A stretch of 64,000 nt of DNA, from positions 113,266-177,265 of the forward strand of contig NZ_JACXAC010000007.1 in the NCBI RefSeq assembly GCF_014699055.1. Reading direction: 5' to 3'. The notes under the pieces are model-generated. The model was given only the letters and a program-made list of their open reading frames with translations. It was not told the DNA's origin and ran no database searches. Origin of the DNA: Hymenobacter armeniacus (GTDB lineage: Bacteria > Bacteroidota > Bacteroidia > Cytophagales > Hymenobacteraceae). The position numbers and the translations under genes were made by a program. Positions 1 through 8,500 of the stretch are shown in pieces; the stretch's first letter is position 1; each line of letters opens with the position of its first letter.

Positions 1-93
1 TACAACGAGTACGTAGACGGCCGCAAGATTCCGGCTTCGTTCCAGAACTTTCAGGCGGGCAAGGATTTGGCTACCTGGCTGCTGAGTAAATAA
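1..93 (+). CDS. 3' end of an unidentified CDS
   Basis: An open frame enters from the left edge and ends at TAA 91-93, giving the last 30 residues of a protein (ending in ATWLLSK). A strong terminator follows 24 nt later, which supports a real gene end. The fragment is too short to assign. Its place beside the pectin locus suggests, as inference only, a carbohydrate-related product. Confidence 0.6.
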   Translation, partial: YNEYVDGRKIPASFQNFQAGKDLATWLLSK

Positions 94-116
94 AACAGCG
101 AGAAACGCGCATAGGC

Positions 117-150
117 AAACCGGCCGGGAATCTCCCGGCCGGTTTTGTTT
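117..150 (+). terminator. Rho-independent terminator
   Basis: A perfect 13-bp stem (117-129 with 133-145, 3-nt loop) is followed by TTTTGTTTT. It closes the partial upstream gene and separates it from the transporter gene at 347. Confidence 0.85.
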
Positions 151-197
151 TGGAGGGTAGGGAAGTGGGGCCTCACTTGCGTGCGGCACCTATCGGT

Positions 198-215
198 ATC
201 GGTTTCGAGAACGAT
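198..215. promoter_or_regulatory. Candidate LacI-type operator upstream of the sugar symporter
   Basis: ATCGGTTTCGAGAACGAT is an 18-bp palindrome matching in 7 of 9 arm positions, with a central CG as is usual for LacI-family operators. It resembles the palindrome at 3703-3720 ahead of kduD. It lies 131 bp before the symporter start. The regulator is not encoded in the window, so the assignment is inference. Confidence 0.45.
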
Positions 216-346
216 TACGGAAGTAAAACCAAGATTTTCCTTTCAGAAGCCGTTTTTTTAGCGCAACATTACCTTTCCATAGCTTCGCCAGCCTTGCGCC
301 CGCAAGCGTCGGCGCGCGCATCGTCCTAATTCCCTCTCTTCTTTCA

Positions 347-2038
347 ATGAACAAGCACGCCCTCGATACGATTGACTACATCGTATTCTTCGTTTACTTC
401 CTCATCGTGTCCGGCTACGGCATCTGGGTATATCGTCGCAAAACCGGCCACGACGGCACCCTGGAGGGCGACTCCAAAGACTACTTCCTCGCCGAAGGCT
501 CGCTCACGTGGTGGGCCATCGGCTCCTCGCTCATCGCCTCCAACATCTCAGCCGAGCAGTTTGTGGGCATGTCGGGTTCGGGCTTCAAGATGGGCCTCGC
601 CATCGCCACCTACGAGTGGATGGCCGCCATCACGCTGGTCATCGTGGCCGTGTTCTTCATTCCGGTGTATCTGAAGAACCACATTTTCACCATGCCGCAG
701 TTCCTCAACCAGCGCTACAACGGCACGGTGGCCATGATTATGGCCATTTTCTGGCTGGCCCTCTACGTGGTGGTCAACCTGACCTCGATTCTGTACCTCG
801 GTGCCATTGCCATCAGCAGCATCGCGGGCCTCAACCTTGATTTCTGCCTGTATGCGCTGGCCGCGTTTGCCGTCATCATCACGCTGGGCGGTATGAAGGT
901 GATTGGCTTCACCGACGTGATTCAGGTGTTCTTCCTCATCCTCGGCGGCCTGGCCACCACCTACCTGGCCCTGAACCTGGTGGCCGAGCACTACGGCAGC
1001 TCCGGCGTCATCAATGGCTTCAACCTGATGACGCAGAACGCCGGCGACCATTTCCAGATGATTTTTAAAAAGGACAACCCTAACTTCATCGACCTGCCCG
1101 GCCTCACGGTGCTGCTCGGCGGCATGTGGATTGTGAACCTCAACTACTGGGGCTGCAACCAGTACATCACCCAGCGCGCGCTGGGCGCCGACCTGCCCAC
1201 GGCCCGCGGCGGCATCCTGTTTGCGGCGTTCCTCAAGCTGCTCATGCCCGTGATTGTGGTATTGCCCGGCATTGCCGCCTACGTGCTCTACAAGCAGGAC
1301 GTGTTTGGCGCCGCCGAGTTTGGCGCCGGGGCCGACCTCAACCCCGACCGCGCCTACCCGGTGCTGCTCAACATCCTGCCCGTGGGCCTCAAAGGCCTGT
1401 CCTTTGCCGCCCTCACGGCCGCCGTGGTGGCTTCGCTGGCCGGCAAAGCCAACTCCATTGCCACCATCTTCACGCTCGACGTCTACAAGAAAGTTATCAA
1501 CCCCGAAGCGTCGGAAAAGAAGCTGGTGAACGTGGGCAAAATCACCGTGGTGGTGGCCATGGTGCTGGGCGTGCTGATTGCGCCGCACCTGGGCATCGAT
1601 AAGAAGGGCGGCTTCCAGTACATTCAGGAATACACCGGCTTCGTGTCGCCGGGCATCTTCGCCATGTTCATCCTGGGCTTCTTCTGGAAGCGCACCACCT
1701 CCACGGCGGCCCTGTTTGCCACCGTGGGCGGCTTCCTGCTGTCGGTAATGTTCAAGTTCCTGCCGAATTACGTGGACCTGAAATTCCTGGCGCCGCTGGG
1801 CTTCGCCGTGCCGAATGCCGATGGCGTGTACGAAATTCCCTTCCTCGACCGCATGGGCTTCGTGTTCGTCATCTGCGTGGTCATGATGGTGCTCATCAGC
1901 CTGTTCGAAACCAGCCGCGGCGTGAAAACCAACGGCCTGGAAGTGGACCGCAGCATGTTCAAAACGACGCCTGGCTTTGCCATCGGGGCCATGGCCATTG
2001 TGGCCATCCTCACCACGCTCTACACCATTTACTGGTAG
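347..2038 (+). CDS. SGLT-type sodium/sugar symporter (SSS family)
   Basis: Inner-membrane Na+-coupled sugar transporter of 563 residues with about 14 hydrophobic segments. It closely resembles Vibrio vSGLT along its length, including the segment SNISAEQFVGMSGSG. The vSGLT galactose-site residues appear kept: N66, Q71, E90, N264, Y267, W268 and K297 (numbering of this protein). At the Na2 site the first of the two TM8 serines is alanine (A362) and the second is kept (S363). The gene stands alone behind a terminator and a candidate operator at 198-215, and its own terminator follows at 2071. In this pectin locus it may import galactose or a uronic acid; the sugar cannot be fixed from sequence. 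Confidence 0.9.
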   Translation: MNKHALDTIDYIVFFVYFLIVSGYGIWVYRRKTGHDGTLEGDSKDYFLAEGSLTWWAIGSSLIASNISAEQFVGMSGSGFKMGLAIATYEWMAAITLVIVAVFFIPVYLKNHIFTMPQFLNQRYNGTVAMIMAIFWLALYVVVNLTSILYLGAIAISSIAGLNLDFCLYALAAFAVIITLGGMKVIGFTDVIQVFFLILGGLATTYLALNLVAEHYGSSGVINGFNLMTQNAGDHFQMIFKKDNPNFIDLPGLTVLLGGMWIVNLNYWGCNQYITQRALGADLPTARGGILFAAFLKLLMPVIVVLPGIAAYVLYKQDVFGAAEFGAGADLNPDRAYPVLLNILPVGLKGLSFAALTAAVVASLAGKANSIATIFTLDVYKKVINPEASEKKLVNVGKITVVVAMVLGVLIAPHLGIDKKGGFQYIQEYTGFVSPGIFAMFILGFFWKRTTSTAALFATVGGFLLSVMFKFLPNYVDLKFLAPLGFAVPNADGVYEIPFLDRMGFVFVICVVMMVLISLFETSRGVKTNGLEVDRSMFKTTPGFAIGAMAIVAILTTLYTIYW

Positions 2039-2070
2039 GCTTTTCGCGCATCATTTCTGAGCCGTTTTTG

Positions 2071-2106
2071 TGGCCCGCCGGCACCTGCCAGCGGGCCATT
2101 TTGTTG
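2071..2106 (+). terminator. Rho-independent terminator after the symporter
   Basis: An 8-bp GC-rich stem (2071-2078 with 2091-2098), with extra GGC/GCC pairing in the loop, is followed by ATTTTGTTG. It lies 32 nt after the symporter stop. Confidence 0.7.
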
Positions 2107-2266
2107 GGGTGGGCGAGACGCGGTACGGGAGTTGCGACGGGCTTGGTGCTAAGGCGAAAATCCAAAAGCGTTGTCGCCAATCGTTTGGTCGTCGTCAGCA
2201 AAAGGGTGGGAGCGCAAGCCTCGGAGCGGGCAGCATCGTTGCGGAATAAATTGGTTTATTCTGTAG

Positions 2267-2298
2267 TCGAACGGTTAAATAAGCAAGTTGAACGATTA
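2267..2298. promoter_or_regulatory. Direct repeat, possible regulator site upstream of pectinesterase
   Basis: TCGAACGGTTA (2267-2277) and TTGAACGATTA (2288-2298) share GAACGRTTA and are offset by 21 bp, two helical turns. The GAACGAT core also forms the right arm of the palindrome at 198-215 and resembles AACGAT at 3703-3720, but no inverted partner is seen here. The rest of the 2107-2392 gap is AT-richer and shows no gene. Confidence 0.3.
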
Positions 2299-2392
2299 TT
2301 AATTTGGACTGGTCGATAACACTGTCCTAAATTCGCATTGCTTACAGGGGCCACCTGCTCGCGGCGTCGAATTCCCTACCCACCCAACTCTC

Positions 2393-3349
2393 ATGTCTAA
2401 AATTCTACTCTTCCTGTTGCTGCTGACCAGCTTCAGCGGTTTTGCCCAGACCAAAACCGTGGTGGTGGCGCAAGACGGCTCCGGCAACTTCCGCACCGTG
2501 CAGGCCGCCCTCGACGCCGTGCCGCTCAACAACAAAACGCCCACCGTCATCTTCATCCGCAAGGGCATCTACAAGGAAAAGCTGAACCTGGCCAAGAAGC
2601 AAACCTTTGTGAAGCTGAAAGGGGAGGACCTCAACACCACCATCCTCACCTTCGACGACTACAACGGCCGCACCCCCGCCAACGGCGAGCCCCTGGGCAC
2701 CTCGGAAGCCTCCACGTTCCGGGTGTTCGGCAACGATTTCTCGGCCGAAAACATCACCTTCGAAAACACCGCCGGCACCGTGGGCCAGGGCCCCGCCATG
2801 TGGGTGTATGGCGACCGCGCCAAGTTCGTGAACTGCCGCTTCCTGGGCTTCCGCGACACGCTGTACGTGTACGGCTACGGCAGCCGCCAGTACTACAAAA
2901 ACTGCTACATCGAAGGCACCACCGATTACATTCTGGGCTCGGCCACGGCGTACTTCGAGGAGTGCACGCTGTTTTGCAAAACGGGCGGCACGGTCATCAT
3001 TGCCGCCTCCACTCCGGACAGCATCCGCTACGGCATCGTGCTGCAGCGCTGCAAGATTGGCGGCGAGGCGCCTCCCCAGTCCTACTTCATCGCCCGCCCC
3101 TGGAAGCCCTTTGGCAAAACCGTGCTGCTCAACTGCGAGCTGAGCAACATCATCAAGCCCAAAGGCTGGGACCACTGGGGCAAGGAAAGCAACAAGCAAG
3201 ACGCCTTTTTTGCCGAGTACAAATCGACCGGCGAAGGCGCGGCCCCCAAGGCCCGCATCCTGTGGAGCCGCCAGCTCACGCCCCAGCAGGCTGCCTTCTA
3301 CACCCGCGAAGCCGTGCTAGGCAACTGGAACCCGCTGGCCGGCGAGTAG
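2393..3349 (+). CDS. Pectinesterase (carbohydrate esterase family 8)
   Basis: Exported enzyme of 318 residues that removes methyl esters from homogalacturonan so that lyases can cut it. A signal peptide (MSKILLFLLLLTSFSGFAQ) leads into a parallel beta-helix. Family signatures seen are GIYKE (58-62), the catalytic aspartates in FRDTLY (D155) and DYILG (D178), and the RPW motif (R235, W237). The first oxyanion glutamine is kept (Q132), but the usual GxQDTLY glutamine is arginine here (R154), which may alter activity. Preceded by its own intergenic region and followed by a strong hairpin, so probably a single-gene unit inside the pectin locus. Confidence 0.9.
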   Translation: MSKILLFLLLLTSFSGFAQTKTVVVAQDGSGNFRTVQAALDAVPLNNKTPTVIFIRKGIYKEKLNLAKKQTFVKLKGEDLNTTILTFDDYNGRTPANGEPLGTSEASTFRVFGNDFSAENITFENTAGTVGQGPAMWVYGDRAKFVNCRFLGFRDTLYVYGYGSRQYYKNCYIEGTTDYILGSATAYFEECTLFCKTGGTVIIAASTPDSIRYGIVLQRCKIGGEAPPQSYFIARPWKPFGKTVLLNCELSNIIKPKGWDHWGKESNKQDAFFAEYKSTGEGAAPKARILWSRQLTPQQAAFYTREAVLGNWNPLAGE

Positions 3350-3367
3350 CCGTCATCCGTTGTTTCA

Positions 3368-3413
3368 CAACAGGCCCCGTTGGTGCGCTCCGGCGCATCA
3401 GCGGGGCCTGTTG
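3368..3413 (+). terminator. Strong stacked hairpin after pectinesterase, no U-tract
   Basis: A 12-bp perfect outer stem (3368-3379 with 3402-3413) encloses a second stem TGCGC/GCGCA around TCCG. It begins 19 nt after the stop. No T-run follows, so it may act as a Rho-independent end only weakly, or as a 3'-end stabiliser. Confidence 0.45.
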
Positions 3414-3852
3414 CGTACGGCCTCTCCCACTGGCTGCCTTCTAAAGGCGGGGATGGGTAGGCTACACGGCCACTCGGGCCGAGCCCGTGTGGACGCAAGA
3501 CGCGCACCGCGGCACAGTAGGAAAAGGAAGCAGAGCCAGCCCCGGGTAGCAAATAGTTAGGAAATAGACAGCGGTGGTTTTGTTGATAAAGTTCAATTTT
3601 GATTATCAAAACGGACTGGTGCTGCGCTAGGGCAGGAGTAGCTGATTTTGCGGCTTTACGCGCGTTTTTAGGCAGGATGTGGGAGGCCAGGACTGGTATG
3701 GCATCGTTCCCGGCAACGATTGCACAAAAATAGATTGTCCAACTCTTGCTTTTGGCCTGCTTGCCATGAAATATTTATGAAGCAGGACCGGCGCCAACCG
3801 CCGAGAACCATCCAAACTCCTCTTTCACTCTTCTCCGCATTGTCCCTTTTGT
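3414..3852. other. Non-coding stretch with small hairpin and operator
   Basis: No convincing gene is seen. It contains a small hairpin at 3464-3490 (ACACGG and CTCG arms) and, in the half next to kduD, the candidate operator at 3703-3720. The region from about 3560 is AT-richer, as expected of a promoter region for the kduD-kduI-susCD unit, but no clear TTG/TANNTTTG pair was found. Confidence 0.5.
3703..3720. promoter_or_regulatory. Candidate LacI-type operator upstream of kduD
   Basis: ATCGTTCCCGGCAACGAT is an 18-bp palindrome matching in 8 of 9 arm positions, centred on CG. It sits 132 bp before kduD, almost the same distance as the similar palindrome before the symporter (131 bp). It probably controls the downstream kdu/susCD/uxa operon; the regulator identity is inference. 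Confidence 0.55.
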
Positions 3853-4623
3853 ATGACTGCATTCTCTTCTGCGTTTAGCTTGGCTGGTAAGCGTGCCCTC
3901 GTGACGGGCTGCGACCGTGGTATTGGACAAGCCATTGCCCTGGGCCTAGCCGAGGCCGGCGCCGACATCATTGGCGTTTCCATCCACATGCCCAAGGGCG
4001 GCGAAACGGAGCTGGCCGTGCAGGCCCTGGGCCGCGAATACAAAGGCTACCAGGCCGATTTTGGCAAGCTGGAAGAGCTGCAGGGCTTCATCAAGCAGGT
4101 GCAGGCTGATTTTCCGGTTATCGACATCCTGTTCAACAACGCCGGCATCATCCGCCGCGCGCCGGCCGTCGAACACTCCGACGAGGATTGGGACGCCGTG
4201 CTGAGCATCAACCTCGACGCGCCCTTCCGCCTGGCCCGCGCCATCGGCGGCCAGATGCTGCAGAACGGCTCGGGCAAAATCGTGTTCACGGCCTCGCTGC
4301 TCACCTTTCAGGGCGGCATCAACGTGCCGGGCTACGCGGCCAGTAAGGGCGGCGTGGGCAGCTTGGTGAAGGCCCTGGCCAACGAGTGGGCCGGCCGCGG
4401 CGTGAACGTGAACGCCATTGCGCCCGGCTACGTGGCCACCGACAACACCGCCGCCCTGCGCCAGGACGAAGAGCGCAGCGCCGCCATCCTCTCGCGCATT
4501 CCGGCCGGCCGCTGGGCCCTGCCTTCTGATTACGCCGGCCCGGCCGTGTTCCTGGCCTCGGCGGCCAGCGACTACGTGCACGGCACCATCCTCACCGTCG
4601 ACGGCGGCTGGATGGGGCGGTAA
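3853..4623 (+). CDS. kduD: 2-keto-3-deoxygluconate-forming dehydrogenase KduD
   Basis: Cytoplasmic short-chain dehydrogenase of 256 residues, the usual KduD size. It reduces 2,5-diketo-3-deoxygluconate (from KduI) to 2-keto-3-deoxygluconate. Seen: the cofactor motif TGCDRGIG (18-25), NNAG (95-98), and the catalytic Ser148, Tyr161 and Lys165 (SxnYxxxK). The C-terminal GGWMGR resembles the KduD end. KduI follows directly, which favours KduD over other SDRs. It is the first gene after the 3703 operator, and a palindromic repeat separates it from kduI. Confidence 0.9.
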   Translation: MTAFSSAFSLAGKRALVTGCDRGIGQAIALGLAEAGADIIGVSIHMPKGGETELAVQALGREYKGYQADFGKLEELQGFIKQVQADFPVIDILFNNAGIIRRAPAVEHSDEDWDAVLSINLDAPFRLARAIGGQMLQNGSGKIVFTASLLTFQGGINVPGYAASKGGVGSLVKALANEWAGRGVNVNAIAPGYVATDNTAALRQDEERSAAILSRIPAGRWALPSDYAGPAVFLASAASDYVHGTILTVDGGWMGR

Positions 4624-4625
4624 AA

Positions 4626-4714
4626 TCAGTGAACAGTTATCAGTGAACAGTGAGCAATTTTGCTTGATTGTCTTCTGAAAAACTGTTCACTGCTCACTGC
4701 TAACTGCTAACTGA
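4626..4714. repeat. Imperfect palindromic element of the CAGTGAACAGT family
   Basis: The left half is built of CAGTGAACAGT/AACAGTGAGCA units and the right half (4681-4714) of the complementary ACTGTTCACTGCTCACTGC units, so the RNA folds into a long hairpin. It fills nearly the whole kduD-kduI gap and ends 3 nt before the kduI start. A close relative lies at 20880-20965. Confidence 0.8.
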
Positions 4715-4717
4715 AAT

Positions 4718-5548
4718 ATGACCCAACGCTTTGCCATCGGTCCCCGCGAAACGGCCACGCTCAACACGAGCGGCATCCGCGAGCATTTCCTGATTTCAAC
4801 CATCTTCACGCCCGGCGAAATCGAGCTGACCTACACGCACTACGACCGCATGATAGTGGGCGGGGCCCAGCCCACCGGCGCGGCGCTCACGCTGCCCTGC
4901 CCCGAGTCGCTGAAGGCCAACTTCTTCTTGGAGCGCCGCGAGCTGGGCGCCCTGAACGTGGGCGGCGCCGGCACCATCACCGTGGACGGCACGGTGTACG
5001 AGCTGGGCAACCAGGACTGCCTCTACGTGGGCATGGGCTCGAAAGAAGTGGCTTTTGCCAGCGTCGATGCGGCCCAGCCGGCCAAGTTCTACTTGCTCTC
5101 GGCCCCGGCGCACGCGGTGCACCCCACCACGCGCCGCACCCAGGCCGAAGCCACGCCCGTGGAAATGGGCGCCCGGGAAACGGCCAACGAGCGCACCATC
5201 TACAAATACATCTACCAGGAAGGCATTCAGAGCTGCCAGCTGGTGATGGGCCTGACCCAGCTGAAAGTGGGCAGCGTGTGGAACACCATGCCGAGCCACA
5301 CCCACGACCGCCGCATGGAAGCCTACCTCTACTTCAACCTGCCCCAGGGCCAGCGCGTGCTGCACCTGCTGGGCGAGCCCACCGAAACCCGCCCGCTGTG
5401 GGTGAGCAACGAGCAGGCCATCCTCTCGCCGCCGTGGTCCATCCACACGGGCTGCGGCTCGAGCCACTACGCCTTCATCTGGGGCATGGCCGGCGAAAAC
5501 CGCGAATACACCGACATGGACGCCGTGCCGCTCGACGCACTGCGCTAG
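4718..5548 (+). CDS. kduI: 5-keto-4-deoxyuronate isomerase KduI
   Basis: Cytoplasmic zinc isomerase of 276 residues (family length about 278) converting 5-keto-4-deoxyuronate, the product of pectin-lyase fragments, to 2,5-diketo-3-deoxygluconate. The cupin metal ligands are visible as H194 and H196 and E201 in MPSHTHDRRME, and H243 in PPWSIHTG. It pairs functionally with the upstream kduD. SusC begins 39 nt after its stop, so it is probably co-transcribed with the outer-membrane uptake pair. Confidence 0.95.
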   Translation: MTQRFAIGPRETATLNTSGIREHFLISTIFTPGEIELTYTHYDRMIVGGAQPTGAALTLPCPESLKANFFLERRELGALNVGGAGTITVDGTVYELGNQDCLYVGMGSKEVAFASVDAAQPAKFYLLSAPAHAVHPTTRRTQAEATPVEMGARETANERTIYKYIYQEGIQSCQLVMGLTQLKVGSVWNTMPSHTHDRRMEAYLYFNLPQGQRVLHLLGEPTETRPLWVSNEQAILSPPWSIHTGCGSSHYAFIWGMAGENREYTDMDAVPLDALR

Positions 5549-5587
5549 CAATCTTTTAAAAAAACTCCCACCCCAATTTTTTCACTC

Positions 5588-8500
5588 ATGAAAAAACATT
5601 TTCTCCTGGTCTGGCTCCTGTTCTTCGGGAGCATCGGGCTGGCCATGGCCCAAAGCCGCCAAGTGCAGGGCGTCGTGAAGTCGGCGGAGGGCGAAGCCCT
5701 CCCGGGCGTGACCGTGCTCGTGGAAGGCACCACCAATGGCGCTTCTACGGGCGTAAACGGCGACTACAGCCTCACGCTTCCTGCCGCCAGCGCCGCCACG
5801 GCCAAGCTGCGGTTCAGCTTTGTGGGCTACACCTCGAAAGAAGTAACCGTGGGTGACCAAACCACCATCAACGTAACGCTGGCTGCCGATAGCAAGCAGC
5901 TCGAAGACGTGGTGGTGATTGGCTACCAGGAAGTGCAGCGCCGCGACGTCACCGGCTCGGTGTCGTCGGTGAGCGCGCAGCAAATCAAGGACGTGCCCGT
6001 AAACTCGGCCGCGGAAGCCCTGACCGGCCGCCTGGCCGGCGTGCAGCTGACCAGCGCCGAAGGCACCCCCGGCAACCTCAACGTGCAGGTGCGCGTGCGG
6101 GGCGGCGGCTCCATTACGCAGGACAACTCGCCGCTGTACGTGGTCGACGGTATTCAGATTGAAAACGCGCTGAGCGTGATTGCCCCGCAGGACATTGCCT
6201 CGGTCGACGTGCTGAAGGATGCGTCGGCTACGGCCATCTACGGCGCCCGCGGCGCCAACGGCGTTATCATCATCACCACCAAAAAAGGCAGCGAAGGCCG
6301 CACGGTGGTGAGCTACAACGGCTTCGTGGGCGTGCGCCGCATTGCCAAGACGCTGAGCGTGCTGCAGCCCCAGGATTACCTGAATTACGAGTACGAGCGT
6401 TCGCGCGTGATTGGCAACGTCTCGGGCGGCTTGCCTACGTTCAAGAGCCTCTACGGCAGCACCAACTTCAACAGCGACACGCTGCTGCGCGCCCGCAACG
6501 CTCCCTTCGTGAACTGGCAGGACGAGGTGTTTGGCCGCGACGCGTACCAGCAGACGCATAACGTGTCGGTGGCCGGCGGCGCCAAGGGCACCACTTACTC
6601 GCTCAGCCTCACGCGCAACGACGAGCAGGGCATTCAGCGCGGCTCGGACTATTCGCGCAATCTGCTCAACTTCCGCTTCGACACCAAGGCCAGCGACAAG
6701 TTCCGCATCGGTCTGAATGTCCGCTACAACGACCAGGGCACCTTGGGCGCCGGCACCTCCACCACGGGTTCGAACACTACCTCGCGCCTGCGCAACGCCG
6801 TGCAATACCAGCCGCTGCTGGTGCCCCGTCCCGACGGCTTCGTGCCCGACCCGGCCGTGTTCGACTCGGACGTGGCCGACTTCTCGGGCCTGGTGAACCC
6901 CATCGTGACCATCGACAACGAGTACCGCAACGACAAGCGCCGCACCATCAACATCGGCGCCAATGCGTCTTATGAGATTGTGAAGGGCCTGACGTTCCGC
7001 ACCACGGCCGGTTTCGACATCACCGACATCAACCTGGGCACGTTCAACGGCCGGTATTCGCCCACGCTGCGCTCGCCCGCCGGCGGCTACTCCAACCTGC
7101 CCTTCGCCACGCTGACAACCACCAAGCAGGCCACGCTCAACAACTCGAACGTGTTGGACTACAGCTTCAAGAGCGGCAAGCACTCGGGCGGCGTGCTGCT
7201 GGGCGAAGAAGTGTACCAGCAGCGGGCCGACCAGATTTACATCCAGACCAACTTCCTGCCGCTGGAAATCACGGCCGAGCGGGCACTGGCCAACATCAAC
7301 CAAGGCGTGATTCCGGCCGGCCAGACGGCCCAGCCCGTGCTGCCCCAAACGAGCATTCCGGCCGACTACCGCCAGCTTTCGGGCTTCGGCCGCCTGACCT
7401 ACTCGTACGACGACAAGTACCTGTTCACGGGTACCTTCCGCGTCGATGGCTCGTCGAAGTTTCCCCCCGGCAAGAAGCTGGGCTTCTTCCCCGGCGCTTC
7501 GGCCGCGTGGCGCATCTCGCGTGAGGAGTTCTTCAAGGACATCCCCACCATCACGGACCTGAAACTGCGCCTGAGCTACGGCCAGGCCGGCAACAACCGC
7601 ATCAACGACTTCCTTTACAACCAGCTGTTCCAGGCCGGCAGCGCCCCCTATGCGCTGAACCACACCCTGGTGCTGGGCTCGGCGGCTACCGGTCTGGCAA
7701 ACCCCAACCTCATCTGGGAATCGACCACGACCCGCAACATCGGCATCGACCTGGCCCTGCTCGACAACCGCGTGCAGTTCACGGCTGATGCGTACTACAA
7801 CACCACCAGCGACCTGCTGCTGAACAAGCCGGTGCCGGCCTTCCTGGGCTACACCACGCAGCTGCAAAACGTGGGCTCGACCTCGAACAAAGGCCTGGAA
7901 CTGCAGCTGACCGGCAACATCGTCCGCAACGAGAACTTCAGCTGGACGGCCACGGCCAACGCCTCGTTCAACCGCGGCCGCATCGAGAGCCTGGGCGGCG
8001 ACCAGCAGCAAATTCTCGGCATTACCTCGGGCTGGGGCGGCACCGCCCTCACCCAGGACTACCTGGCCCGCGTGGGCCGGCCCGTGGGCGAGATGTACGG
8101 CTACGTGACCGACGGCTACCTGACCGCCAACGACTTCTCGGGCTACGTGCCCCCCACTACGAGCACCAGCAGCATTGCCAACTCGTGGACGCCCCGCACC
8201 GACATCAAGTTTGTGGATAACCTCGGCCTCATCGGCGAAACGGCCTACCGCCCGGGCCTGCTGAAGCTGAAGGACCTGAACGGCGACGGCAAGATTGACG
8301 CCAACGACCAGACGGTCATCGGCAACGCCAACCCCAAAATGGTGGGCGGCCTGAACCAGCAGTTCACGTTCAAAGGTTTCGACGCCAGCGTGTTCTTGAA
8401 CTTCGTGCTGGGCAACGACGTGTACAACGCCAATAAGATAGAGTTCACCTCGAACACCGCCAACACGGCCTTCAACAACGTGCTGGGCATCATGGGCAAC

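Noticed and set aside
5582..8011. Very long open frame antisense to the SusC-like gene
   Set aside because: Its product is His/Ala/Gly/Arg/Val-rich and without domains, as expected from the reverse strand of a GC-rich gene. The SusC frame on the plus strand is unambiguous.
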